A stretch of DNA of 64,000 nt from Homalodisca vitripennis (GCF_021130785.1 NC_060211.1:25095001-25159000), one strand, 5' to 3'. Positions 35,160 through 46,944 are shown, counted from the stretch's first letter. Numbers and translations: made by a program. The notes: generated from the letters alone by a model not told the origin.

Positions 35160-35345
35160 AGGGTTTGACTATTTAATTGCCCTGATAAATTAGCGGGTAA
35201 TTGCCAAGGGACCAGCGAGTTTGCTCTGTTCTTATCTCCCGGAACACGCTAACGACTTGGCAAGCGGCTCGCCAGAAGTGACGAGACAAGAAATGCCTAC
35301 ATCTGGCTCTTAATTGCTTAATCGGCCTGAAATCGGAGAAGATTT
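35160..35345. promoter_or_regulatory. GC-richer single-copy island with homeodomain-type sites
   Basis: Contains TTTAATTGCC, GGTAATTGCC and TCTTAATTGCTTAATCGG, that is, repeated TAATTG cores known to bind Antp/En-class homeodomains, in a block that is otherwise GC-rich for the window. Single-copy by eye. A good candidate developmental enhancer, but this is inference from motif clustering. Confidence 0.3.
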
Positions 35346-35847
35346 AAACATTTATCAACGAAGATAAAACATTCAAGTGACAATTTTCATCACTGCTTCT
35401 TACAATTCTTCAAGTTATATCCGTACATTTCTTCTGTATTAAACCATCTTTAATAATATCTTAACAGGATACTTTATTTTGCTCTCATAAACTCTAAATT
35501 ACAATATAAAATTCATTTTCGGGGAGGAACTTTCAAAAGTGTAATAACAAAAATAAGAACAGTGCAGAATTATTATGTACCAATCCTCGTCAGTATTCCG
35601 GTTATCAGCAACTACTGTTGTATCAAAATTGTATTCCTATAGAAAAGAAAAATATATTGCATATTATTCCTGTATTCACATGTTCGAATACAAAATACGT
35701 AATTATATAGAGTATACCACTAAATTAGACTAGTGTCAATGTTTTGCTGCTAATATAACATACAAACAATTTTAATGAACAAAACAAACAATTGGTATAG
35801 AAGTACACATTTTAAAAGGCGTAACACATCACTCAACTCTCATGTTG
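35346..35847. other. No gene seen; AT-rich spacer
   Basis: AT-rich sequence with nothing recognised. Confidence 0.4.
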
Positions 35848-37590
35848 AGAGGCATAGACTGACACACCACCAATCTCCTTGTTTGTAGACAGGCACAGAC
35901 TGACACACCAATCTCCTTAGCTATAGAGAGGCACGGACTAACACACCAGTCTCTTTATCTGTAGAGAGGCACGGACTGACACACCAGTCTCTTTATCTGT
36001 AGAGAGGCACGGACTGACACACCAATCTCTTTATCTGTAGAGAGGCACAGACTGACACACCAATCACCTTGTCTGTAGAGAGGCACGGACTGAACACCCC
36101 AATGTCCTTGTCTGTAGAGAATCATGGACAGAACACACCAATCTCCTTGTCTGTAGAGAGGCACGGACTGACACACTAATCTCCTTAGCTGTAGAGAGGC
36201 ACAGACTGACACACCAATCACCTTGTCTGTAGAGAGGCACGGACTGACACACAAATCTCCTTGTCTGTAGAGAGGCACGGACTGACACACCAATCTCCTT
36301 AGCTGTAGAGAGGCACAGACTGACACACCAATCTCCTTAGCTGTAGAGAGGCACAGACTGACATACCAATCACCTTGTCTGTAGAGAGGCACGGACTGAC
36401 ACACCAATCTCCTTGTCTGTAGAGAGGCACAGACTGACACACTAATCTCCTTAGCTGTAGAGAGGCACAGACTGACACACCAATCACCTTGTCTGTAGAG
36501 AGGCACGGACTGACACACCAATGTCCTTGTCATTAGAGAGGCACGGACTGACACACCAATCTCCATGTCCGTAGAGAGGCACGGACTGACACACCAATCA
36601 CCTTGTCTGTAGAGAAGCACGGACAGAACACACCAATCCTCTTGTCTGTAGAGAGGCACAGACTGACACACCAATCTCCTTAGCTGTAGAGAGGCACGGA
36701 CTGGCACACCAATCACCTTGTCTGTAGAGAGGCACGGACTGACACACCAATGCCCTTGTCATTAGAGAGGCACGGAGTGACACACCAATCTACTTGTCTG
36801 TAGAGAGGCACGGATAGAACACACCAATGTCCTTGTCAGTAGAGAGGAACGGACTGACACACCAATCTCCTTGTCTGTAGAGAGAGGCACAGACAGAACA
36901 CACCATTGTCCTTGTCAGTAGAGAGGTACGGACTGACACACTAATCTCCTTGTCTGTATAGAGGCACGGACTAAAACACCAATCTCCTTGTCTGTAGAGA
37001 GGCATGGACAGAACACATAAATGTCCTTGTCAGTAGAGAGGTACGGACTGACACACCAATCTCCTTGTCTGTAGAGAGGCACGGACTGACACACCAATGT
37101 CCTTGTCAGTAGAGAGGTACGGACTCACACACCAATCACCTTGTCTGTAGACAAGCACATACAGAACACACCAATCTCCTTGTCTGTAGAGAGGCACAGA
37201 CTGACACACCAATCTCCTTAGCTGTACAGAGGCACGGACTGACACACCAATCACCTTGTCTGTAGAGAGGCATGGACAGAACACATAAATGTCCTTGTCA
37301 GTAGAGAGGTACGGACTGACACACCAATCTCCTTGTCTGTAGAGAGGCACGGACTGACACACCAATGTCCTTGTCAGTAGAGAGGTACGGACTCACACAC
37401 CAATGTCCTTGTCAGTAGAGAGGTACGGACTGACACACTAATCTCCTTGTCTGTAGAGAGGCATGGACAGAACACACCAATGTCCTTGTCAGTAGAGAGG
37501 TACGGACTCACACACCAATGTCCTTGTCAGTAGAGAGGTACGGACTCACACACCAATGTCCTTGTCAGTAGAGAGGTACGGACTGACACA
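35848..37590. repeat. 38 bp minisatellite array, about 45 units
   Basis: Unit CTCCTTGTCTGTAGAGAGGC ACGGACTGACACACCAAT. Variants recur in order (CTCCTTAGCTG; CACCTTGTCTG; GTCCTTGTCATTAG or GTCCTTGTCAGTAG), giving higher-order repeats of three units (114 bp). Because 38 is not divisible by 3 and the unit's minus strand lacks stops, all three minus-strand frames stay open. This produces the 253-codon frame at 35955-36716 with a repeating VCQSVPLYRQGDW pattern. It is not evidence of a gene. Confidence 0.97.
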
Positions 37591-38089
37591 CTAAAGGACC
37601 ATAAAGAAATGTTCTACACAAATACTGGTTATATTTATGTGTATTTTTATACAATTTATATATCATTTATATATATATATAAATTTCTTAAACTTTTTAT
37701 GAATGAGTTTTTTTTATCTCAAACTGTTTTCTAGAAATAATTTTAAATTTCATAGGAAATAAATTATTAATTCTTCTTTTATCACAACATCTACTTAATT
37801 CTTCCGACTGAGCCGGAAAAATTATTTACTATGCTGTACAAATATAAATAAAAATATATCATAAAGCAAACAAACTTCTCCTTCTTTTCAGTAAGTACAA
37901 ATGATTTTTCAACTTTTTGCAAAAAGTTTGTTTATATTGTGTTAACATGTTCACGCCACTAACAAGACTGTACTAAAAAAAACATAAATGGTTTACTATT
38001 ACAGAAATTTTGAATTGCCACTTCGTACAAAATTTATCTCCGTGTCACAGATTTAATTTCGCAACTACGCACCGTGCGATTGGCTGCCG
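37591..38089 (+). repeat. ~500 bp segmental duplication, copy A
   Basis: Begins CTAAAGGACCATAAAGAAAT at the end of the 38 bp array and ends GCGATTGGCTGCCG where the array resumes. It matches 38805-39326 nearly base for base. Differences are the length of an internal (AT)n tract, an A-run near 37975 and a few substitutions. Confidence 0.95.
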
Positions 38090-38365
38090 GCACAGACTGA
38101 CACACTAATCTCCTTAGCTGTAGAGAGGCACAGACTGACACACCAATCACCTTGTCTGTAGAGAGGCACGGACTGACACACCAATGTCCTTGTCATTAGA
38201 GAGGCACGGACTGACACACCAATTTCCTTGTCTGTATAGAGGCACGGACTAAAACACCAATCTCCTTATCCGTAGAGAGGCACAGACTGACACACCAAAT
38301 ACCTTGTCTGTAGAGGCACAAATTTACAGGGCAATATCCATGTCTGTAGAGAGGCACAGACTGGT
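38090..38365. repeat. Second block of the 38 bp minisatellite
   Basis: About seven units. The first three reproduce the variant order found at about 36446-36560 in the main array, so this block was copied from the array rather than grown independently. The last units are diverged and truncated. Confidence 0.93.
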
Positions 38366-38804
38366 TTCGATTGAAAAATTCGATTAAGACGCAGGATCAA
38401 CCCCCTGACATGGAAAGTAATCTGGAAATTACTGGAATTCAGTTCTTGACATCCACTTTCTGCCATACGTTTCCGTATCTGAATCACCAGTTGCAAATTT
38501 AATAATTGGTTTATCTTTTAAAGCGTAAATATAGAAGAAAGATAAACTGATAAACATACTTCTTAGCTTTGTAGTATAATATAACGAGCTCCAATGTTAA
38601 TCTTTTTAGACTGTCTAAAAGAAGAACATACTGTCAATGCTTTGAGTTTAAAGCCTTCTGTGTATGTTTAACGAGTAAAGCAGCTAATTGTGTTGTAAAG
38701 TATCTTATTTGGAATCCATTTTGATATTAATGGACTCGGAAACCGTTCTTTGCAAAGTTGAAATTTGATCATAACTGTGCGTAGATTTAGTATATAAAAT
38801 CAAC
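38366..38804. other. No gene seen; spacer between satellite and duplication copy B
   Basis: AT-rich, non-repetitive sequence present once in this window. Confidence 0.4.
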
Positions 38805-38878
38805 CTAAAGGACCATAAAGAAATGTTCTACACAAATACTGGTTATATTTATGTGTATTTTTATACAATTTATATATC

Positions 38879-38916
<38 letters not shown>

Positions 38917-39326
38917 TTCTTAAACTTTTTATGAATGAGTTTTTTTATCTCAAACTGTTTTCTAGAAATAATTTTAAATTTCATAGGAAATAAATTATTA
39001 ATTCTTCTTTTATCACAACATCTACTTAATTCTTCCGACTGAGCCGTGAAAATTATTTACTATGCTGTACAAATATAAATAAAAATATATCATAAAGCAA
39101 ACAAACTTCTCCTTCTTTTCAGTAAGTACAAATGATTTTTCAACTTTTTGCAAAAAGTTTGTTTATATTGTGTTAACATGTTCACGCCACTAACAAGACT
39201 GTACTAAAAAAAAAGAAACATAAATGGTTTACTATTACAGAAATTTTGAATTGCCACTTCGTACAAAATTTATCTCCGTGTCACAGATTTAATTTCGGCA
39301 ACTACGCACCGTGCGATTGGCTGCCG
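38805..39326 (+). repeat. ~520 bp segmental duplication, copy B
   Basis: Partner of 37591-38089 with a longer (AT)n tract (about 38881-38912). It continues to the right into GTGATCAGGTGACACTCGTG, which copy A lacks, so copy B probably marks the original location. Confidence 0.95.
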
Positions 39327-39639
39327 TGATCAGGTGACACTCGTGACACGTCTGCAGTTCTAATGATACAACTGGGCTATCTTGTCATCGATTGTTGACA
39401 GCTGACTGCTGACGTCACGTGTTCTGTTGTTAGAAAGTGGAGTTTGTTTACGAAACTGGGCGTTGACATTAGCAACACATCAATATTGTACAGGAACACG
39501 CTGCTGCAATACTGCACAAATGATTTGACTTTCTTGCCCCATTAGTTTTCAAAAACTGAAACCCTCGAGCGTCCATCATACTTTTTAAAATGCATATCCG
39601 TTTTGTGAGGTTTTCAAATGAAAATGAAATTAAATGAAA
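39327..39639. other. Single-copy sequence with an E-box module
   Basis: Contains GTGATCAGGTGACACTCGTG ACACG then CTGCAGTTCT (39327-39362), resembling the inverted complement of about 45008-45066. No gene recognised; the 81-codon minus-strand frame at 39469-39714 has no domain signature. Confidence 0.35.
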
Positions 39640-40057
39640 AATGTCTTTATTAGAGGCGAAGTTAGGACTATAAAGTAATCTCTGCCACTTAACCTCATAA
39701 CAAATTAAACACACATATACACATTTATAACTAAAAAATAAATCTATTTATTTACATTACATATTAAATGAATCTTAACATAAAAAAACAAGCATCAATT
39801 AATGTAACTTTATACGTATTTACAATACTATAATTAGACACACACGCATTCATTCAACTTGCATTCAATTGCCCTAAGTAACACACTCCAAAGCCGCAAA
39901 CCGCTATACCCCCTGAGCCCCCAGCATCAAGGCCCTGACCTCCGCCCCAAAGCGAGCGCGCTTATCGATGGCTCTGATGTTCACAGGTAAAGCATTCCAC
40001 AATCGACAGGCAGAAACTGTAAACGACTTACTAAAGGTAGTTGTTCGATGAATTGTC
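39640..40057 (-). mobile_element. 5'-truncated non-LTR retrotransposon (LINE) 1
   Basis: On the minus strand, a coding remnant (39904-40057) is followed by an AT-rich 3' UTR with the segment GAGATTACTTTATAGTCCTA and AATAAAGACATTTTTCATTT, then a tail rich in TTTCATT. The right boundary abuts the foldback-type repeat at 40058. 5' truncation and a 3' repeat tail are typical of target-primed reverse transcription. Confidence 0.75.
39904..40057 (-). pseudogene. LINE ORF2 C-terminal remnant
   Basis: About 48 codons ending at TAG (39904-39906): TFSKSFTVSACRLWNALPVN then IRAIDKRARF. The pattern S(F)xVxACRLWNxLPxxIR, followed by a short F-rich end, is the conserved C-terminus downstream of the reverse transcriptase of jockey/CR1-like LINEs. 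No RT catalytic YADD remains. A TAG lies just upstream in frame, so this is a dead fragment. Confidence 0.75.
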
Positions 40058-40840
40058 TTCTAACACAAAGTAATATGAGTGTTGATTTAAGCTTCAGTTC
40101 ACCTTCCTTTTATTGTAGCGTCTGGTATCTGACGCTGTCTCAGAACTGACTCCTGGAATCTGGAGTGATGTCCGTCTGAAGAGATCCAAAGAAAGTCGGC
40201 GATGAAGAAGATCAAACCGAACCTTTACATCGTTCCGACATCAGAGAGTAAATAAAAGGAAGGTGAACTAGAGCTAAACTCAACATTCAAATTGAATCAA
40301 CCCTTACTACCATGGATACGTTACTATTCTTTTGATTGTACATAACAATCATTGGAATAACAACAAGATTTTTTGTCAAACATATAGTCTATTCACATGA
40401 AAAATGTTAACAACCAAAGCAAAAACAATAGTTTTATTTTATTTTAATTATCTTATAAACCTATATGAAGCTTTTTGAGATATCGTGCTTGCGGAGAGAT
40501 AAGATAGAAAAATATAAATAACATATTTCCAGTCCAAAGATTTCTTCAAGTGAAAGTTCTAGATCCATATATTTTAAACATTTACAAAAACAAATATTTA
40601 TATCTCTAGGTGTTAAAACATCATTAACCATTAAATGATATATGACTAAATTCACAAAATACCCTCCAATATAACGACCATACCCTCATAATTGTCTATA
40701 ATACCATTTACTATTCCTTTGGAGTAATTTTAGTTATAATATTGGAGTAAGCAATCGAATAAATACGGGAGAACATCTCAACATTATGTATAATTACGGA
40801 TGTACATGAAGCGAAAATATCATTTAACATTTAATAAGCA
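40058..40840. repeat. ~790 bp dispersed repeat I, copy 1
   Basis: Starts with an inverted-repeat module: AGTTCACCTTCCTTTTATTG at about 40098 pairs with ATAAAAGGAAGGTGAACT at about 40253. It continues with AT-rich sequence to ACGGATGTACATGAA. Aligns along its length with 47695-48490, with many substitutions and small indels. No coding capacity in either copy. Confidence 0.85.
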
Positions 40841-40865
40841 GTAACCAGCTCACTAAGACCCTGTA

Positions 40866-40960
40866 GGCTATATTGAATTACTGAGCTACCACTCGGAAAA
40901 TCTGTAGTGGGCTTATACTCTACAGCCTGTTTACTGCAAGATGAGAACAGCATGGGGAGT
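40866..40960 (+). repeat. Dispersed repeat shared with 34250-34345
   Basis: TATATTGAATTACTGAGCTA CCACTCGGAAAATCTGTAGT matches 34250-34345. It lies directly after repeat I copy 1. Confidence 0.7.
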
Positions 40961-41389
40961 CTTTTCGTCCCCATCGGAATATTTCTCCGTTAATTAAATC
41001 GTACAATTCGATGTCCTTCACATATTCATCACCATTAAATACATTTTAAATGTTTGTTTCTTTCGTAAATTGAAAATTTGTGTTTTACTTTTTCGACTAT
41101 GTATTATTTTTTTGATTGCAGTAGGCTTTTTCTTTACTTTAAAAATGCAATATTATAACCATCACGTATTATACATATTTTACAATATGATTTTAATATT
41201 TTTCCTTTCTGTGAGCTTACCCGTACACGAGAACAAAGACCTGAGAGCCCACGTGGCTCAAAAGAGTAAAATCTTTATTGTTTGTCCTTAAGAGAATGTA
41301 TACAATTTAAATTTTGAGGTATATTATTAGAAGTATAATAATTGTTTTTGCTCTCCAGTATGCACCAAACCTTAAAACCAAAAGTTTAT
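40961..41389. other. No gene seen; AT-rich spacer
   Basis: AT-rich. The 73-codon frame at 41070-41291 begins with a phenylalanine/leucine-rich stretch resembling membrane segments, but nothing else supports a gene. Confidence 0.4.
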
Positions 41390-42165
41390 CAATTAAATTT
41401 GAATCAAATCAAAATCAAATCAAATTCTTTTATTGTCGTAGACATTGTACATGCATAGACATTGTCAATAAGCCGAAATACTACTTTTTGTCACAATATT
41501 TAGAAACAAATTATAGTTTGAGTTAACTTAAAATATACTGAACCAGTTACAAATTATAAATGATGCCTTCCAGTTAGATCATTATCGTTAATAAACTATT
41601 AAATAACCAACAAACTATTTACAATAACATATATAATAACAAAAATATAAACATATGGTTAAAATCGAAGGGTAACAATAACAGGACAAAAAATTACATT
41701 AAAAAGTTGTGTCAGAAAGCTCTAGGAATTCATTAAAACTATAGAAGGGATTTTTTTAAAGCCAATAATTTAATTTTTTTATGAATACCTGTTGCGGGTA
41801 TTTATTTATATTGGAAACTAATTTATTATACACTTTCTTACACATTACAACTTACAACATGACGTTTTAAAAAACTTACTTAAACGACAGTGCTGAAAAC
41901 TAAGTTTATTTTTATTGCGGGTATTGTATGAGTGTATATTTTCATTTAGGACCATGTCAGGTAGTTTTTTTTTTAAGGAATAGACAGCCAGTTCAAATAT
42001 GTAAAGGTTAATTACTGTATTTATTTCTAATCTTTTAAAAATAGGCTTACAATGATCAGATGGATTTGAACCGTCAATTATTCTAACGACTTTTTTTGCA
42101 ATTTTAAAATTTCTATAATTCTTTAAGAGTTGCCCCACACAAGTAAGCAATACTTAATTATTGAT
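41390..42165 (-). mobile_element. 5'-truncated non-LTR retrotransposon (LINE) 2
   Basis: On the minus strand a frameshifted ORF2 C-terminal region (about 42160 to 41700) is followed by a 3' UTR and a tail of the form AATAAAAGAATTTGATTTGA TTTTGATTTGATT (41403-41434 on the plus strand). The simple-repeat tail is typical of jockey/CR1/RTE-grade LINEs. The 5' end is truncated within ORF2. Confidence 0.85.
41700..42150 (-). pseudogene. LINE ORF2 C-terminal region, frameshifted
   Basis: The frame at 42150-41845 contains KVVRIIDGSNPSDHCKPIFK RLEINTVINLY and NENIHSYNTRNKNKL. The (K/R)xxRxI....H..P.F..L.I......Y pattern and the HSYNTRNK motif are diagnostic of the region after the reverse transcriptase in jockey/CR1-type LINEs. 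In a second frame further downstream come MCKKVYNKLV and a YSFNEFLELS-like end, so at least one frameshift separates them. No RT catalytic core and no endonuclease remain. Confidence 0.88.
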
Positions 42166-42954
42166 TGGAAAAAAGCAAAGTAAGCCATTCTAATATATTC
42201 AGATGTTACACAATTTTTCAATCGTCCCAACAAGTATACAACTCTAGATAGCCTAGTTTTGATATAGTCTATATGAGTCATCATCAAATAAAAGCTGAAG
42301 CAAAAATAAAAAAAGATCTACTTTTTTATATAATTATCTCGTTGATATATCTCAATGGATCCATTGCCGATGGTGCTTAATTTTCATTTCCAATCATTTT
42401 AAGTTGCGTAACAAATTAGTACTTAAGTTTTTTATTACTACATTTTCGTAACCTGGCATGTTTATACTCTTTGTTGAAACATCACTAATCCACTTGATAT
42501 GTATCTTGACAATGATTTAAACTATTATATGGTAAAACAATTGTATTTCAGTGATTTAAACGTAACATCAAAATAACAAACTAAAATCGGCAAGTGGTCT
42601 TCGGAATTCGAAATCTGCTCAGGGTTGCCACCACCTGCAGAAAATTTCCCCCATCTAAGATAAAATTAGAAAATCGTCTAAGCCTTAACAACCCCCTCCA
42701 TGCTGGACTTATTTTATTCTCTCACCGGTGCTTTATACGGGAGTCATATTCATGAGATGGTTTACATGCAGTTTTGGCGAGATCTACTAGTCCTTTAATA
42801 GGTTCTAGATACGTGGAAAACAACGGACAAATAAAGTCCATTGTGAATAGTAAACATTACAAGGGACACATTAAGCCCCTCATAAAGAGCTTGATCTATT
42901 TAGCAATTTTGTAGCTGTGGGGCTGGGGCCACCCTGAGGAATCTACCCTTATTA
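42166..42954. other. No gene seen; AT-rich spacer
   Basis: AT-rich, becoming less so towards 42900. No recognised gene. Confidence 0.4.
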
Positions 42955-43160
42955 TTGGTGGCGCGAGTGTTACCGTTCAGTTTGATACGATTTCCATAGA
43001 CAAATAGAGGGGGAAGGGAGGGTGCAATATTGGAGGGGAGGGTGTCGAGTAAACACCATCACTCATGGAGACAATGGCCATTGTGGCGGTAATAGCCGAG
43101 GCCCCGCAATATTGCGCTACGCCGCCTCGCCACCGCTGGACTAGGTGTGGAACTATACAA
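42955..43160. promoter_or_regulatory. GC-rich island with G-quadruplex runs and a Sox-like palindrome
   Basis: Contains GAGGGGGAAGGGAGGG (about 43007-43022) and GGAGGGGAGGG (about 43033), plausible for a G-quadruplex, and the perfect palindrome ACAATGGCCATTGT (43071-43084), two inverted Sox-type ACAAT sites. CAATATTG also occurs twice. Single-copy by eye. Candidate developmental enhancer; unproven. Confidence 0.35.
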
Positions 43161-43289
43161 TTAGTCGTTCCTTTCAAAGTTTAACTGAGGTCGTATATGG
43201 CCTGCTGCGTATCAAATTCTGAGATCAATATTTATAACTAACAACCACTGTCTATACTCATGTTATTGCTGAAATAGTTTCTGAATCAA

Positions 43290-43690
43290 AATTTTGAACC
43301 TAAAAGGGCAACTTTTAAATACACAAGATGTCACGAATATCACGCGGTTTCGCTGCGGTTACGTGGAACATTTCAAATCTATACCTCATTTCACTAAGGA
43401 ACGCTTTTTACTATGTCACACGCAAAAATATCAAATCATTTTATCAGTTTCCAAACAAATTATCTATTCTTCAATTTTCTCGTTGAATTTGTGGTCTCGC
43501 ATAGGAGCAATATAAAAATGTCAGTTAACGTTCTGTCAAATCCCTTTGGACGACATGCACCATAACCGAACTCGATGCTGTTTATATAGAAATGAAGTAT
43601 TTTCGTTCAAAATTTCAAGTCTATAGGTAAATTCTTTCTCTAGATACGGTTTTGCAAAAAATAATTTTAAATTATGTGCAGTAAGTGAGC
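43290..43690 (-). repeat. Dispersed repeat of the GGCTGAGCGTTAGCGAA family
   Basis: Contains CACGCGGTTTCGCTGCGGTT ACGTGGAAC and CCTTTGGACGACATGCACCA TAACCGAACTCGATG in reverse orientation relative to 8608-9146, followed by TATATAGAAATGAAGTATTT and CAAGTCTATAGGTAAATTC. Diverged, non-coding. The 73-codon frame inside has no domain signature. Confidence 0.65.
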
Positions 43691-43944
43691 AATTTTGAGT
43701 CAAAAGATGAATTTTCCTTATTTCATATCAAAACCACATGCTCTCTTGATGGACAATTTACTTTAAGCATTTCTAAACTTATAGAGAATCTACTAATAAT
43801 TAACTTGATACCTTATTTTCAATATTGCAACTTATTGTTCAATACCTTATAATGGTTTGGCGTGAAATATTGAGTAGTTTTATATATTTAACTAGACATT
43901 TTATAATGTCACAACTGTGCGTTAAAATGAAATGGCACGCATTT

Positions 43945-44852
43945 TGTTGACAACCAGCGCCGACAAATTATTCAACGGAATGGTTACACGGAGAAGAGCT
44001 GGGTTTGTTACCTGTAATCGGGTTGACAACCATCAACGACAATTAATTCAACGGAATGGTTACACGGAGAAGAGCTGGGTTTGTTACCTGTAATCGGGTT
44101 GACAACCATCAACGACAATTAATTCAACGGAATGGTTACACGGAGAAAAGCTGGGTTTGTTACCTGTAATCGGGTTGACAACCATCAACGACAAACTATT
44201 CAACGGAATGGTTACACGGAGAAGAGCTGGGTTTGTTGCCTGTAATCGGGGTTGACGACCAGCAACGACAAACTATTCAACGGAATGGTTACACGGAGAA
44301 GAGCTGGGTTTGTTGCCTATAATCGGGTTGACAACCAGCAACGACAAACTATTCAACGGAATGGTTACACGGAGAAGAGCTGGGTTTGTTGCCTGTAATC
44401 GGGTTGACAACCAGCAACGACAATTAATTCAACGGAATGGTTACACGGAGAAGAGCTGGGTTTGTTGCCTGTAATTGGGTTGACGACCAGCAACGACAAA
44501 CTATTCAACGGAATGGTTACACGGAGAAGAGCTGGGTTTGTTGCCTATAATCGGGTTGACGACCAGCAACGACAAACTATTCAACGGAATGGTTACACGG
44601 AGAAGAGCTGGGTTTGTTGCCTATAATCGGGTTGACGACCAGCAACGACAAACTATTCAACGGAATGGTTACACAGAGAAGAGCTGGGTTTGTTGCCTGT
44701 AATTGGTTGACAACCAGCAACGACAATCTATTCAACGGAATGGTTACACGGAGAATAGTTGGGTTTGTTGCCTGTAATCGGGTTGACAACCAGCGCCGAC
44801 AATGTATTCAACGGAATGGTTACACGGAGAAGATTCGGGTTTATTGTTCATA
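43945..44852. repeat. 76 bp minisatellite, about twelve units
   Basis: Unit GTTGACAACCAGCAACGACA AACTATTCAACGGAATGGTT ACACGGAGAAGAGCTGGGTT TGTTGCCTGTAATCGG. Exact 76 bp spacing from 43946 to 44022 and onward. Variants: CATCAACGAC in early units, CAGCAACGAC later, AATTAATTC versus AAACTATTC, CTGTAATC versus CTATAATC. Short open frames on both strands come from the repeat. Confidence 0.96.
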
Positions 44853-45815
44853 ATTAGTTACATATTTCGTTTAAATTTACATTAGTATTTATTAGTATTG
44901 CATTCGCTTTGATTAAAAGATATGATTAGTTTTCGACCTCAGCTACATATCGATGACAATACTCAATCTTGAATGTCACAAATATGACAAGCCAGATCGG
45001 TTACAGGTAGTACAGAACTGCAGAGGTGTCGAGCGTGTCATATTACAGGATCACCTGATCACGAGCCGTTCACACGCTACATAGCGTCATGTCGCTGACA
45101 ACAGCAAATTTCTAGATTTGTTTACTAAGCCATCACAATGGGGCTAATCCTTTTTAAAGTTTGGTTTAAGACTCGTGTTTTCTGTATAGCCAAAATTGCT
45201 CACTATATGAACTTATTGCGGAGTTCCTAAAGATGAACAATATTGTACAAAGTACTTTTTGTTTAGAGATAAAGAAGAAGAAGCTTAAATGTACGTTACA
45301 GATGCAATCTTTACTCAAGAGGCTTACACACATCGTTGTTGTCAAGTGAATATATTTTGAAAGAATACTGACCTTAAATCAGTATTATACTTAAACTACC
45401 CACAAAATAAACTTCAGTAATACAACAATTATTTTTCTGTCCAACAGAGCAGATTAGTTGATTTACAAAATTAAGCTCGCCTAGGGATAGATTAAAATTA
45501 TATCTGGAATACCATCAAGTACAACAGAAATCAATTAATTAATTATTACTATATAAAGTGAGCAGAAATGTTCCTTTCATGCATTTCAACATCTGGATAA
45601 GAAGCAAAAGAAACGTGTTCACGTATGACTACGAGCGTCAGCCAAGTGGTCGTACAAGAATGGCCCTTGGATTAAGAGTCCAGTAAGTAAAACTATAACC
45701 AAACACAACAGCCATTTGGCAAAGTACTGTGGTGCTCTTGGGCCTTTTATATAACTTAACCTTAACGGTTTCAGCTATTGTTTTTAATACTGCTTCAGAC
45801 TTTAACAGTTCTTTG
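44853..45815. other. No gene seen; contains an inverted E-box module
   Basis: AT-rich sequence. At about 45008-45066 lies GAACTGCAGAGG ... GGATCACCTGATCACGAG, whose complement resembles 39327-39362. The 97-codon minus-strand frame at 45638-45931 runs into foldback copy A3 and is not a gene. Confidence 0.4.
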
Positions 45816-46450
45816 TTGAACATTTGTTTTTGACGATGGAAGGATTGTGAAGGAAGTAGGGTTTTTTCCGGACATTTGCCATCGTTCAGTGATACAAAAA
45901 AATCAGTAACACCACGTTTCGAGATCTGCAATCTGATGTCTTCTTCAAGTAAATAACTGAACTAACCTTATACATAATTTCAAACTTTGTTAAAATAAAA
46001 AAATCATACCAGAGAGTTGTGACACGCTCAAGTCAGGAATCACAACCACCAATGTTGTGTGTCAGCTTCACTAATTCTAAAACTTGCACTCAATAAATAG
46101 CAAAACACAACACTAATTATTAAAACTGGACTACAGAATGCAGGTCACAATTCGTCTGCATTCGCCAACCAACCACCTACGATTAGTCGTGTTGTATTTT
46201 GTTTTCTTTTGAGAGTGTTTGTGTTTTAGAATTAGTTGACACACAACATGGTGGTTGTGATTCCTGACTTACGCGTGTCACAACGCTCTGGTATGATTTG
46301 TTTATTTTAACATAGTTTGTAATAATGTGTTAGGTTAGTTATTTACCTGAAGAAGAGATCACATTGCAGATTACGAAACGTAGTGTTACTGATTTTTTGG
46401 TATCACTGAACGATGACGAATGTCCGGAAAAGTCCTGTTTCCTTCAAAAT
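45816..46450. mobile_element. Foldback element family A, fullest copy
   Basis: About 630 bp. The left arm runs from TTTTTGACGATGGAAGGATT and CCGGACATTTGCCATCGTTC through AGGAATCACAACCACCA to TAATTCTAAAAC; the right arm is the inverted complement ending GTCCGGAAAAGTCCTGTTTC C. The arms are about 250 bp each around a core containing GTCACAATTCGTCTGCATTC GCCAACCAACCACC. Arms differ by scattered substitutions, so this is not a fresh insertion. Confidence 0.94.
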
Positions 46451-46944
46451 CGAATAGGTTATCAAATAAACAGAAACAATTCACTTATAATATCTCAATT
46501 ACTGCTCGCAACTAAAAGCATAGAGGCTCAAAGCATGTGACAGTAATGCGATAGTACAGGACCCAGCAGTGACTAACCCCAAATGTAATCCCCTACCTCC
46601 CTCCCACCAACCCATACCCGTCAATGGACGCATGTTCGTGTCACAATATTGTTATTGCTTTTCACCATTCAAACTAAATTGCTTTGCAATTAATTGCTTT
46701 ATTCAGTGCAGGAGGTCGCTCAACTGTTATAATTGATGTGACATTCTTGTTAAACACTGCGCAATTAGAGTGACAAAAATATAAATTTGATTTCGTTGGG
46801 AGAAAAGAACATTTTGGGCTGTTCAGAACATAGGAACAGTAAGGAATTTGGAGCCTCATCAAGGAGGATTATTAGTGGTTATCTACGAAGATTTTCCAAT
46901 CTATTGTTGATTGTATGTTGATTCTAGAGTATTTCACCTTGTAC
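46451..46944. other. No gene seen; mixed spacer
   Basis: Mixed sequence with a less AT-rich patch at about 46550-46640. The 62-codon minus-strand frame lacks any signature. Confidence 0.4.

Noticed and set aside
35955..36716. 253-codon minus-strand open frame, the longest in the window
   Set aside because: It is a translation of the 38 bp satellite. All three minus-strand frames are open across the array, and the peptide is a 38-residue periodic artefact with no domain.
45638..45931. 97-codon minus-strand frame as a host gene
   Set aside because: Its N-terminal third is the translated arm of foldback copy A3; the remainder has no domain signature.
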